Positions 53,823 to 62,957 of a stretch of 64,000 nt of DNA are shown in pieces. Under the pieces are notes generated by a model that was not told where the DNA came from, searched no databases, and worked only from the letters and a program-made list of their open reading frames with translations. Position 1 is the first letter of the stretch. Every line of letters begins with the position of its first letter. Origin of the DNA: Paraburkholderia susongensis (lineage in GTDB: Bacteria; Pseudomonadota; Gammaproteobacteria; Burkholderiales; Burkholderiaceae). The stretch is from contig NZ_FXAT01000007.1 of the NCBI RefSeq assembly GCF_900177725.1, positions 1-64,000 of the forward strand, read 5' to 3'. The translations under genes and the position numbers were made by a program.

Positions 53823-54986
53823 TCACTGTTCCTGCGGCGTCGGGTTCGGACTGTCCGCCGGCTGCACGCTGTTGTTGATGATGAGCGGCGTGCCGTTCTT
53901 GAGCTTGATCTGGCCGCTCGTCACGACCTGGGTGCCGTCGCCGACGCCTTTGAGAATCGCCACCTGGTCGCCGCGCGTCGGGCCCGGCGTCACGAACACC
54001 TGCTGTGCGACCGGCAGCGTCTTGCCCTGCGCGTTCGGCTGCGTGCCGGGCTTCACGACGAACACGGTCGCGCCGTACGGGTTGTAGGTGATTGCCGTTT
54101 GCGGCAGCGTCAGGTAGCGCTGCTCGGCGCCCGAGTCGATCTTCACGTTCGCGTACATGCCGGGCAGCAGCTTGCGCTCGTGATTGTCGACGCTCGCCTC
54201 GATCTGCACGTTGCGTGTCGCGCTGTCGACCTTCGGGCTCACCGACTGGATCTTGCCGGTGAAGGTTTGCCCGCTGTAGGCGTTGGTGTCGACGGCGACG
54301 GTCGCGCCGATCGCGAGCTGGCCGAGCTGCTGCTGCGGCACGGAGAAGTCGGCGTAGATCGGATCGATCGCTTGCAGCGTGACGATCGCGTCGCCCGGGT
54401 TGAGGTACTGCCCCGGATTGACCGTCGTAATGCCGAGGCGCCCCGCGAACGGCGCGCGTATCGTTTTCTTGTCGACGAGCGCGGCCTGCTGCGCGACCTG
54501 CGCCTTCTTGCCTTTGAGATCGGCCGCGTCCGCGTCGAGCTGCGCCTTGGCGATCGCCTTGATGTCGTACTGCGCGCGGTCGCGGTCGTAGACCGTCTGC
54601 GCGAGTTCGGCCGCGGCCTGGAGCGACTGCAGCAGCGCGATGTCGCTATCGGCGTTGAGTCTCACGAGGATCTGCCCGGCTTTCGCTTCCTGCCCCGAGG
54701 CGAACGCGACCTCGCGCACGAGGCCCGCGACTTCGGTCGTCACGTCGACGCCGCGCACCGCGCGCAGGCTGCCGACCGCCGCGAGCTGCGGCTGCCACGT
54801 CTGATAGTGGACGACCACCGCCGACACCGTGGCGGGCGGCGCGGTATTGGCCGCCATGAACTTCGCGAACATATGCGCGCGGAACAGGTTGAAGCCGACG
54901 AGCGCGGCGAGCAGCAGGCCGACGCAGATCAGCATGATCAGCATCCGCTTCGTCATTCGCTTCGTCATCGGTTTTCTTTCGATCAT
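53823..54986 (-). CDS. RND periplasmic adaptor (membrane fusion protein)
   Basis: 387 residues from the ATG near 54986; an in-frame extension upstream is not credible. N-terminal membrane anchor LIMLICVGLLLAALVGFNLF, then the barrel-sandwich/lipoyl halves (LAAVGSLRAVRGVDVTTEVA and IRAPFAGRLGITTVNPGQYL) flanking a short hairpin, and a beta-barrel domain (SVPQQQLGQLAIGATVAV). It bridges pump and channel. The charged, Met/Lys-rich start (KPMTKRMTKRMLIM) is a repeat-like oddity. Confidence 0.93.
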   Translation of the reverse strand: MIERKPMTKRMTKRMLIMLICVGLLLAALVGFNLFRAHMFAKFMAANTAPPATVSAVVVHYQTWQPQLAAVGSLRAVRGVDVTTEVAGLVREVAFASGQEAKAGQILVRLNADSDIALLQSLQAAAELAQTVYDRDRAQYDIKAIAKAQLDADAADLKGKKAQVAQQAALVDKKTIRAPFAGRLGITTVNPGQYLNPGDAIVTLQAIDPIYADFSVPQQQLGQLAIGATVAVDTNAYSGQTFTGKIQSVSPKVDSATRNVQIEASVDNHERKLLPGMYANVKIDSGAEQRYLTLPQTAITYNPYGATVFVVKPGTQPNAQGKTLPVAQQVFVTPGPTRGDQVAILKGVGDGTQVVTSGQIKLKNGTPLIINNSVQPADSPNPTPQEQ

Positions 54987-55095
54987 CGTGGTGTCCTTGT
55001 CCGGCGCGGGACGAGCTGCCGGGCTTTGCGTGCATTCGTTTTTCGACCTGCTGCGTGATCGTTGGCGCTTGACCGTGCGTGTCGCGAGGGCAAGG

Positions 55096-56643
55096 TCAAT
55101 GCGCCGCTGCTGTGTCTGCTGTCGCTCCTGCTGCTGAAGATGATGACGACGGCCCGGCTGCGGCGGCCGCCGCAGCGTTCCACCAGCCGCCGCCGAGCGC
55201 TTGGAACAGCGCCGCGGTGTCGGCGTAGCGCGATGCCTGGGCCTGCGCGAGGCTGACCACCGTTTGCTGATACTGGCGTTGCGCATCGAGCAGCGCGAGA
55301 TAGCTCACGCCGCCGACGCGATACTGTCCGCGCGTGAGTTCGAGCGAATCGCTCGCGGAGCGCGACGCGTCGGTCTGCGCTTGCACGCTCGACGCGTCGT
55401 GTTCGAGCGCGCGCAGCGAATCCGCGACATTCTGGAACGCGAGCAGCACCGTTTCGCGATATTGCGCGCCGGCCTGCTCGTACGCGGCTTCGGCGGCGCG
55501 CTTTTGCGCGCTCAACTGTCCGCCGTGAAAGACCGGTTGCAGCAGACCCGCGCCAACGCTCCAGATCGTGCTGCCGGCCCGCAGGACTTGCGCCGGCGTC
55601 AGCGCTTCGGCGCCGTAGCTCGCGGAGAGCGTGATCTGCGGATACATCGCCGCGGTCGCGACGCCGACCTGCGCGCTCGCTTGATGCAGCACGGCATCGG
55701 CGGCGAGGATGTCGGGGCGCTGGCGCACGAGCGACGATGGCAGGCTCACGGGCAGCGTCTCGGGCAGCGAGAACATCTCGAGCGTGAATTCGGGCAGCGT
55801 GGCGTCGCTCGGCAGCTTGCCGGCGAGCACCGCAAGCAGGTGGCGCGCCTGATCGAGCTGCTGGCGCAGCGGCGGCAGCGTCGCGCGGGTCTGCGCGAGC
55901 AGCGTCTGCTGCGCGAGCACGGCCGTGCGGCTCACGCCGCCGAGTTCGAATTGCCTGGCGAGCACGGTCAGTTGCTCGTCTTCCTCGGCGGCGATCCGCT
56001 CGGTTGCGTCGATCTGCGCGCGCACCGACGCTTCCTTGACGGCCGCCGTCACGATGTTGGCCGACATCGCGAGATAGGCCGCCTGCAACTGGAAGCTCTG
56101 ATAGTCGATCTGCGCGTGCAGCGCTTCGAGTTCGCGCCGCGCGCCGCCGAACACGTCGAGCTTGTACGACACGTTCACCGACGCGTTGTAGAGATTGAAT
56201 TCGTCGACGAGGCCGGGTTGGCCGAACGTGATGCCGTTCAGCTTTTCGCGCGTGGCGTTCAGTTGCGCGTCGACGCTCGGCAGCAGGGTGCCGCCCGCTT
56301 GCGCCGAGAAGTTTTCGCGCGCCTGGCGCAAGGCGGCTTGCGCCGCGACGATGTTCGGACTATTGGCGATCGCCTCACTGATCAGCGCATCGAGCGGTTC
56401 GCAGTGAAACAGTGTCCACCACTGAGCGGGGATGTCCTCGCCGGGCACGAAGCGCTGCGGCAGGCCGGCGGGGCCGGGCGTGGAGGCCGTCTGCGCGGGC
56501 AGCGGCGTCGCGGTGTAGGTGTCGGTGGGCGGCGCGGGCGGCGTGCGGTAGTCGGGGCCGACCATGCAGCCGGCCAGCGCGACGCAGCCGCAAAGCGCGG
56601 CATACAGGCGTCGTCCGACAATACGCTGACTAACGTCGATCAT
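55096..56643 (-). CDS. Outer-membrane efflux lipoprotein (NodT/OprM type)
   Basis: 515 residues. Lipobox ALAGC after a short leader, then the OMF core in two repeats: DALISEAIANSPNIVAAQAA and AEAAYEQAGAQYRETVLLAF, with the VRQRPDILAADAVLHQASAQ motif between. Forms the TolC-like exit duct. First gene of the operon. The C-terminus ends in a low-complexity Ala/Ser run (about 485-515), absent from typical relatives. Order OMF-adaptor-pump is less common than pump-last with OMF at the 3' end. Confidence 0.93.
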   Translation of the reverse strand: MIDVSQRIVGRRLYAALCGCVALAGCMVGPDYRTPPAPPTDTYTATPLPAQTASTPGPAGLPQRFVPGEDIPAQWWTLFHCEPLDALISEAIANSPNIVAAQAALRQARENFSAQAGGTLLPSVDAQLNATREKLNGITFGQPGLVDEFNLYNASVNVSYKLDVFGGARRELEALHAQIDYQSFQLQAAYLAMSANIVTAAVKEASVRAQIDATERIAAEEDEQLTVLARQFELGGVSRTAVLAQQTLLAQTRATLPPLRQQLDQARHLLAVLAGKLPSDATLPEFTLEMFSLPETLPVSLPSSLVRQRPDILAADAVLHQASAQVGVATAAMYPQITLSASYGAEALTPAQVLRAGSTIWSVGAGLLQPVFHGGQLSAQKRAAEAAYEQAGAQYRETVLLAFQNVADSLRALEHDASSVQAQTDASRSASDSLELTRGQYRVGGVSYLALLDAQRQYQQTVVSLAQAQASRYADTAALFQALGGGWWNAAAAAAAGPSSSSSAAGATADTAAAH

Positions 56644-56876
56644 CGATCCACCTTGTATCGCCAGTGTTTGACCCAGCGAGAGGAGCGGACGGGGATGTTC
56701 AGCTCACCCGAACGTTTTGGCGTCGCCTCGCTGACACTCGAATTTACCATGCGCGGCGCGCGCTGCACGTAGCCTGCCATGGCCGGCTGGCGGAGGTGAG
56801 TACGAGATCACGTAGGAGGGGCTTCGAGCGCGTGCATCGCGCGAGGTTTCAGGCTTCGCGAGGCGCCGCCGGCAGG

Positions 56877-57953
56877 CTACCGCCGCGCCTTCGCTTGGGT
56901 GGCGAGCCTGGCGCCGCAGGAGTCGCGGATCACCAACTCGGCGATTCGCTGGACCAGCAGGCTTTTTTCCGGGGTTTTGCCTTGCATCTGGGCCAGTAGC
57001 GCCTGCATGGCGTCTCGTCCCCCGCCGATGGGATCGGTGCGCATCGTAGTCAACGATGGCGTAGCGAACGCGGCGAGCGGGATATCGTCGTAGCCGATGA
57101 GCGCGACGTCCTGTGGAATGCGCATGCCTGCTTCCGTCAACGCCTTGATTGCTCCAAAGGCGATCGTGTCATTGCCGGCGAACAGGGCGGTGAATTTCAC
57201 GCGACGCTCGATCAGACGCTGGGTCGCCAGGTAGCCGCTTTTCGCGTCGATGTCCGCATACTCGGCCCACGCCGGATCCACCTCGATGCCGCGTGCCTCG
57301 AGCGCTTCGCGCCAGCCGCGCTCGCGCTCGCTGACCGAATGATATTCACGCTTCGCGAAACTGACATAGGCGATGCGCTCGTGCCCGAGGTTCATCAGAT
57401 GTTCGGTGGCGATGCGCGCGGAGCGGATAGTGTCGACCCCCATCGAGTAAATGCCCTCCACATTCGTCGCGTTGCGGCCGAACAGCACCATGGGCACGCC
57501 CGCGTCGTGAAGCCGCTGCAGATGCTCGTGCTCGGTGGTGCGCAGGTTGACCACGATCAGCCCGTCGATGCTGCGGCTGCGCACCAGGTTGACGAATCCG
57601 CCCGCTTCCTGACCCTCGTCCTCGGTCGATTCGACCAGCAGTTTCAGTCCCTGCTGCCGGCACACTTCATTGACGCTCGCGAACAGTTGCGCGAGAAACG
57701 AATCCGCGTAGAGATGGGATGCGCTCGGAATCACGATGGCAACCGTGCCGGTCGTGCCGGTTGCCAGCATCCGGGCGGCGGCGTTGGGCTCGTAGCCTAA
57801 TTCGCGTGCGGCCTGCAAGACACGCTCGCGCGTCGCGGCGCTGATGCCCTGGTCCGTCACATTGTTCAGGACAAAGGACACCGCGGTGCGCGACACGCCG
57901 GCGCGGCGTGCAACCTGGATGCTGGTGGGGCGACTCTTTTTGTTCGAGGACAT
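56877..57953 (-). CDS. LacI-family transcriptional repressor
   Basis: 358 residues from ATG 57953. Helix-turn-helix TSIQVARRAGVSRTAVSFVL with the hinge helix RVLQAARELGYEPNAAARML, then a periplasmic-binding-like sensor (~65-350) ending YDDIPLAAFATPSLTTM. It lies 10 bases downstream of the GH4 gene, in one operon with it, and likely represses both that operon and the divergent sugar ABC genes through the two sites at 59487-59568. Inducer is probably the imported galactoside or glucoside. Confidence 0.93.
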   Translation of the reverse strand: MSSNKKSRPTSIQVARRAGVSRTAVSFVLNNVTDQGISAATRERVLQAARELGYEPNAAARMLATGTTGTVAIVIPSASHLYADSFLAQLFASVNEVCRQQGLKLLVESTEDEGQEAGGFVNLVRSRSIDGLIVVNLRTTEHEHLQRLHDAGVPMVLFGRNATNVEGIYSMGVDTIRSARIATEHLMNLGHERIAYVSFAKREYHSVSERERGWREALEARGIEVDPAWAEYADIDAKSGYLATQRLIERRVKFTALFAGNDTIAFGAIKALTEAGMRIPQDVALIGYDDIPLAAFATPSLTTMRTDPIGGGRDAMQALLAQMQGKTPEKSLLVQRIAELVIRDSCGARLATQAKARR

Positions 57954-57963
57954 CGGTGGGCTG

Positions 57964-59379
57964 TCAGGAATGCAAATACTCCGGCAGGTACGCCGCATGA
58001 GCATGCAGTAACTCGTCGACCATCGCGCGGATCTGTTCGAGATCGAGCGTGGCCGCTGTATGCGGATCGAGCATGGCTGCATGATACACATGCTCCCGAT
58101 TCTGGTTTAGAACCGCCTCGACAACGAGTTCCTGCACGTTGACGTTGGTGCGCATCAGCGCCGCCAGTTGAACAGGCAGGGCGCCGACGCGCGTGGGCTG
58201 TACGCCGTTCGCGTCGACCACGCAGGGCACCTCGACCGCGCAGCCTTGCGGCAGATTGTCGATCAGATGGTGATTGAGGACGTTGCCATAAATCACGCTG
58301 GGCTTGCCGGTCACCATCGAATGAATAATGGTGCTGCCGTACTCGACCGAGCGCTTGATGGTATCGAGCCCCTCGAGCAGGCGTGCCGCGTTGGCAAGTT
58401 CGCGCGGCATCACGTGAATCTGCGCGGCGGCAAGTTCAGCCTCGAGCGTACTCACGTCCTGAGAGCCGGGATTTTCCAGTTCGCGTTCGATATACGGCCA
58501 GGCGTGCTCGAAGACCTGGCAACGGCCCGGATATTCGTCCAGCGGGATGTTGTACTTATGCAGCAGTTCTTCGCGGCCTTGCTTGATGAACCACGGCACG
58601 TACTCGCTGAAATGCTCGCTCGATTCGGTCGGGAAATAACCGAGCTGACGAAGCATTTCATACCGCACCCGGTTCCATTCGGGCATGGTGCCGGCGCGCT
58701 GGATCGCCTTCAGTCGCGGCAGCAGGTCTTCGCCCCGGTGTTCGAACTTCAGATAAAACGCCATGTGATTGATGCCCGCACAGCGGTAGTCGATCTCGTC
58801 GACGGGAATCCGCAGATCGTTGGCGAGTTCCTGGGCCGTGTGCTGCACGCTATGGCATAGCCCGACGGTCGGCACGCGCCTGGCGGAGCGATTGAGCGCC
58901 CACGTGATCATCGCCATCGGGTTGACGTAGTTCAGGTGAACCGCGCCGTCCGCGCACACTGCCTCCATGTCGCGCAGCATCTCCAGCTGCACGGGAATCG
59001 TACGCAAGCCACGCATGATCCCGCCGATCCCCAGGGTGTCGCCGATCGTCTGCTCAAGACCGAATTTCCTCGGGATTTCGAAATCGGTGACGGTAGCGGG
59101 CCGATAACCACCCACCTGAATCGTATTGATCACGAAACGCGCGCCGTCGAGCGCACGGCGGCGATCGATCGAGGCCGTAATCGCCGGCTTCACGCCGAGC
59201 CGGCTCGCGATGCGCTGGGCGACCTTTTCCGCGAGCCGCAGACGGTGCTCGTCGATGTCGTGCAGCGCGATCTCGCAGTCGGACAGTTCGGCATACGAAA
59301 GGATGTCGCCCAGCAGGTTGCGCGTGAACACGATGCTGCCGGCTCCAATGAGCGCGATCTTGATGCGGGATGAAGTCAT
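57964..59379 (-). CDS. GH4-family alpha-glycosidase (alpha-galactosidase/glucosidase type)
   Basis: 471 residues. GH4 enzymes use NAD+ and Mn2+ in an oxidation-elimination mechanism, in the cytoplasm. The NAD-binding motif is LIGAGSIVFTRNLL (~10-23); the metal-site residues are Cys175-His176 in GLCHSVQ and His205 in GINHMAFY. The INTIQVGGYRP and NYVNPMAM blocks favour the MelA-like alpha-galactosidase branch. Cotranscribed with lacI-type regulator and divergent from the ABC importer that would bring in its substrate. Confidence 0.9.
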   Translation of the reverse strand: MTSSRIKIALIGAGSIVFTRNLLGDILSYAELSDCEIALHDIDEHRLRLAEKVAQRIASRLGVKPAITASIDRRRALDGARFVINTIQVGGYRPATVTDFEIPRKFGLEQTIGDTLGIGGIMRGLRTIPVQLEMLRDMEAVCADGAVHLNYVNPMAMITWALNRSARRVPTVGLCHSVQHTAQELANDLRIPVDEIDYRCAGINHMAFYLKFEHRGEDLLPRLKAIQRAGTMPEWNRVRYEMLRQLGYFPTESSEHFSEYVPWFIKQGREELLHKYNIPLDEYPGRCQVFEHAWPYIERELENPGSQDVSTLEAELAAAQIHVMPRELANAARLLEGLDTIKRSVEYGSTIIHSMVTGKPSVIYGNVLNHHLIDNLPQGCAVEVPCVVDANGVQPTRVGALPVQLAALMRTNVNVQELVVEAVLNQNREHVYHAAMLDPHTAATLDLEQIRAMVDELLHAHAAYLPEYLHS

Positions 59380-59486
59380 GGGGAATCTCGACGATGAACG
59401 GTGTGGGAGAGCGCGTCGCTACGTCTGCCGGCCGGCGGGACGACGGGGCACGAATCGGTCGCATTCTAAAGCGGAAAATCAAAAAA

Positions 59487-59568
59487 CTAAAGCGTGTTAG
59501 CCGAGGGTTTTCACGTACTGTTCAAAGCGGGTCGAAGCAAGCAAAGTAGCGAATCTAACGCGGGTTAG
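59487..59568. promoter_or_regulatory. Two LacI-type operator candidates
   Basis: CTAAAGCGTGTTAG at 59487-59500 and CTAACGCGGGTTAG at 59555-59568, both followed by CC, 68 bases centre to centre, in the divergent GH4/ABC control region. Arms CTAA(A/C)/GTTAG with a GCG-containing centre suit a LacI-family dimer, and two sites allow looping. Confidence 0.7.
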
Positions 59569-59632
59569 CCAATTCTGCGGGGCCTTTCTGCCTTGCAGGA
59601 CTCGCCAGGCCCGGAATCTGAGGAGACAAAGG

Positions 59633-60616
59633 ATGGATCAGGTGTCACCAGGCCTCGTCGGACAGCCTGCCAAGCCGGTGTCCGCCGCCCCTGCACCGGC
59701 TCAGCCGGAGCGCTGGGTCGCGGCGAGGACATGGGCGCTGGGGCGTAGCCGCCGTGCAGAAACCCTCACCGCCTGGGCGCTGGTCCTGCCGGCACTGGTC
59801 GGCTTCACCGTCTTCTACGGCTGGCCCATGCTGCGAGCGATCGAAATCAGCTTTACCGACTGGAATCTGCTGCGTCCGCCGCAATTCGTCGGCTTCGACA
59901 ACTATCGTGCGATGCTGCAGGACGGCCAGTTCTGGCAGGCCATGAAGCTCTCGGCTTATTACGTTGCACTGAATATTCCGCTGCAAACGGTGCTCGGACT
60001 CTTTCTCGCCGTGGCGATGGACCGCTTGTCGCGGTCGCTGTTCATCAAGTCGGTGGTCCTGTTGCCGTACCTGCTCTCCAACGTGCTCGTCGCGATGATG
60101 TGGCTGTGGATGCTCGACCCGCTGCTCGGCTGGGTCAACTTCGTTCTTGGTGGAGTCGGCATCGACCGCCAGCCCTTTTTTGGCGGCGTCGACCAGGCGC
60201 TCATCACCGTGGCGGCCGTCAACATCTGGCGCTATACGGGACTCGTCGCGATGCTCTTTCTGGCCGGTTTGCAGAACATCCCGCGCACGCTCTACGAGGC
60301 GGCCACGCTCGAAGGCGCCGGCGAATGGCAGATGTTTCGGCGCATCACGCTGCCATTGTTGCGGCCGGTCATGGTGTTCGTGCTGGTCACGAGCGTCACC
60401 GGCTCGTTCCAGATTTTCGACACGATTGCCGTGACGACCAAGGGCGGTCCGCTGGATTCGACCCGGGTGCTCGTCTACTACATCGTCGAGAACGCATTCA
60501 GCTTCTACAAGATGGGATATGCCTCGGCGATGTCGGTGACCTTGTGCGTGCTGATGTTGCTGTACACGGTGATCCAGATGCGCGTGATGCACGCGTCCGA
60601 AAACGATCTGGCGTAA
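59633..60616 (+). CDS. Sugar ABC transporter permease (MalF-like)
   Basis: 327 residues. Six predicted membrane helices after a basic N-terminus; the EAA loop is YEAATLEGAGEWQMFRRITL, which docks with the ATPase. Opens the importer operon: permease, permease, binding protein, ATPase. Carbohydrate uptake family 1 (CUT1). Confidence 0.93.
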   Translation: MDQVSPGLVGQPAKPVSAAPAPAQPERWVAARTWALGRSRRAETLTAWALVLPALVGFTVFYGWPMLRAIEISFTDWNLLRPPQFVGFDNYRAMLQDGQFWQAMKLSAYYVALNIPLQTVLGLFLAVAMDRLSRSLFIKSVVLLPYLLSNVLVAMMWLWMLDPLLGWVNFVLGGVGIDRQPFFGGVDQALITVAAVNIWRYTGLVAMLFLAGLQNIPRTLYEAATLEGAGEWQMFRRITLPLLRPVMVFVLVTSVTGSFQIFDTIAVTTKGGPLDSTRVLVYYIVENAFSFYKMGYASAMSVTLCVLMLLYTVIQMRVMHASENDLA

Positions 60617-60657
60617 ATGCCGGTCCTGACATCGCTTTGCCGAGGGAGAGCTTCGAC

Positions 60658-61578
60658 ATGAACCGAATCGCAACGGCCGGCTTCGTGCCCCGGCGCCGCG
60701 CGCTGAAACTGACGCCGGGCAGGGTGCTGGCGTGGGCCGCGCTGGCCGTGATGCTGGCGACGACCCTGACGCCGCTCTGGATAGTGCTGAAGACGGCGTT
60801 GACCCATTCCGACGATCTTTATCTGCAATCGACGCAACTGCTTCCGGGCAATCCGACGCTCGTCAATTTCAAGCGCGTACTGGGTTTGCTGAGCGCCGAC
60901 GAGAGTCTCGCAGAGGGCGGCTCCGGCGCGAACATCGATTTCCTGCGCGCGCTCGGCAATTCGATGCTGTTCACCTCGATCATCGTGGTGATGCAGATCA
61001 CCTGCGGTGCGATGGCGGCGTACGCTTTCGCGCGACTGCGCTTTCCAGGCAGGCGGCTGCTGTTCGGACTGTTCGTCGGCTCGATGATGGTGCCGACCGT
61101 GGTGACATTCATTCCGAACTTCATTTTGATGAAGCAGCTTGGCTGGCTCAACACGATGCCGGGCATGGTGGCGCCGTTTTGCCTGATGCAGGGCTTTTCG
61201 GTTTTCTTTCTGCGCCAGTTCTTCCTGTCGATTCCACGGGACCTCGAAGAGGCTGCCTTGCTCGATGGCGCCACGCATCTCTACATTTTCGTACGCATCG
61301 TGTTGCCGCTCAGTCTGACGCCGCTTGCCACGATTGCGGTGCTCACCGGCATCAACATGTGGAACGAGTTCTTCTGGCCATATCTGGTGGGCAAGGACGA
61401 ATTGCATCAGGTCATTCCGGTCGCGTTGCAGGCCTTCAAGTCTCAAACGCCGCAAGGCCAGCCTGACTGGACCGGGTTGATGGCCGCTACCGCGATTTCC
61501 ATCCTGCCAACGATTGTTCTGCTGCTTGCATTGGGACGACGCGTGGTCGAGTCGGTGCAGTTCAGCGGCGGTAAATGA
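60658..61578 (+). CDS. Sugar ABC transporter permease (MalG-like)
   Basis: 306 residues from ATG 60658 behind GAGGGAGAG. Membrane helices and the EAA loop EEAALLDGATHLYIFVRIVL. The pair with the preceding permease is typical of CUT1 importers for oligosaccharides. Confidence 0.93.
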   Translation: MNRIATAGFVPRRRALKLTPGRVLAWAALAVMLATTLTPLWIVLKTALTHSDDLYLQSTQLLPGNPTLVNFKRVLGLLSADESLAEGGSGANIDFLRALGNSMLFTSIIVVMQITCGAMAAYAFARLRFPGRRLLFGLFVGSMMVPTVVTFIPNFILMKQLGWLNTMPGMVAPFCLMQGFSVFFLRQFFLSIPRDLEEAALLDGATHLYIFVRIVLPLSLTPLATIAVLTGINMWNEFFWPYLVGKDELHQVIPVALQAFKSQTPQGQPDWTGLMAATAISILPTIVLLLALGRRVVESVQFSGGK

Positions 61579-61632
61579 GCGACATCGGGACACGATGCAG
61601 TGACATCTGAAATTCAGAAAAGGAGACGATTG

Positions 61633-62949
61633 ATGTTGAAAAAGAGAGTGGTGCTCACCTCCGCCATGATGGCTGTAGCGGTTTTGGCCTCGGCGAGCGC
61701 GTCGGCGGTCGACGTCCGCTATGTGCTGTGGGATGCGAATCAGATGCCGGCGTACCAGCAATGCGCGGTGGACTTCCACAAGAAGAACCCGGACATCGAC
61801 ATCAAGATCTCCCAGGTGGGCTGGGCCGACTACTGGTCGACACTGTCGACGGGTTTCGTCTCCGGCACGGCCCCCGACGTTTTTACGGATCACCTGAGCA
61901 AGTTCACGGAGTTCGCGAAGAGCGGTCAGATTGTCGACCTCGCGCCATATGTCAAACGCGATGGCTTCGATAGCGCCGCGTTCGAGCCGAATCTGTACGA
62001 GATCTGGGGACGTGACGGCAAGCAGTACGGTATGCCCAAGGACTGGGACACGATTGCGATGATCGTGAACCTCGACGCAGCAAAGAAAGCAGGAGTCAGT
62101 CTCGCCGACTTGCAATCGATGACGTGGAACCCGCGCGACGGTGGCAGTTTCGAGCAAATCATCAAGAAGCTGACGGTCGATACGCACGGCGCCAACGCAC
62201 TGGATCCGAAGTTCGACAAGTCCAAGGTCGCGATGTACGGATATCAGAATGCGAGCAACGGCGACATGTCCGGTCAGACTCAGTGGAGCTTCTTCGCGGT
62301 GTCGGATGGCTTCAGGTTCCAGGATAAACCGTGGGCTCCCCGCTATTACTACGACGATCCGAAACTCGCGGAGACGCTGAACTGGATGGCGAGTTTGCCT
62401 CGCCAGGGTGTATCGGCGAGCTACGAAGACGCGAAGGCGCTGGGCGTGGATGCGATGTTCGCCGCCCGCCGCGTCGCCATCGTCACCGAGGGTTCCTGGA
62501 TGATCAATTACTTCAAGCAGAACGCGCACTTCGATACGGCATGGGTGCCGCTGCCCGTCGGGCCGAGCGGTTCGCGCGCCACGATGTTCAACGGCCTGGG
62601 AGATTCGATCTGGACGGGTTCGAAAGTCAAGGACCAGGCGTGGAAGTGGGTCAAATATCTGGGATCGAGCGATTGCCAGAGCGTGGTCGCCGCGCGCGGC
62701 GTGGTGTTCCCGGCAATCAAGGGCATGGCCCAGAAAGCGGTGGAAGCACAGAAAGCCAGAGGCATCGACTCCAGCGCCTTCCTGACCATGGCGAAATCGA
62801 GAACTTTTCTTCCCCCGATCGGCGACAACGGCGCGGAGGTCAACGAGGTCATCACCAATGCGGTTGAATCGGTCCTGATCGGCAAGGCTGGCGCTGCCGA
62901 CGCAATGAAGACGGCGAATGCCAAAGCGAACCAGCTCGTGAAAGACTGA
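61633..62949 (+). CDS. Extracellular sugar-binding protein (ABC importer)
   Basis: 438 residues from ATG 61633 behind AAAGGAG. Sec signal peptide ends at SASASA near residue 25, no lipobox, so it is a soluble periplasmic protein. Family 1 solute-binding features: YQQCAVDFHKKNPDIDIKIS, GTAPDVFTDHLSKF and YGMPKDWDTIAMIVN. It captures the sugar for the two permeases; the ligand is inferred to be an alpha-galactoside or related oligosaccharide because a GH4 enzyme is coregulated. Confidence 0.93.
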   Translation: MLKKRVVLTSAMMAVAVLASASASAVDVRYVLWDANQMPAYQQCAVDFHKKNPDIDIKISQVGWADYWSTLSTGFVSGTAPDVFTDHLSKFTEFAKSGQIVDLAPYVKRDGFDSAAFEPNLYEIWGRDGKQYGMPKDWDTIAMIVNLDAAKKAGVSLADLQSMTWNPRDGGSFEQIIKKLTVDTHGANALDPKFDKSKVAMYGYQNASNGDMSGQTQWSFFAVSDGFRFQDKPWAPRYYYDDPKLAETLNWMASLPRQGVSASYEDAKALGVDAMFAARRVAIVTEGSWMINYFKQNAHFDTAWVPLPVGPSGSRATMFNGLGDSIWTGSKVKDQAWKWVKYLGSSDCQSVVAARGVVFPAIKGMAQKAVEAQKARGIDSSAFLTMAKSRTFLPPIGDNGAEVNEVITNAVESVLIGKAGAADAMKTANAKANQLVKD

Positions 62950-62957
62950 GGGTCATC

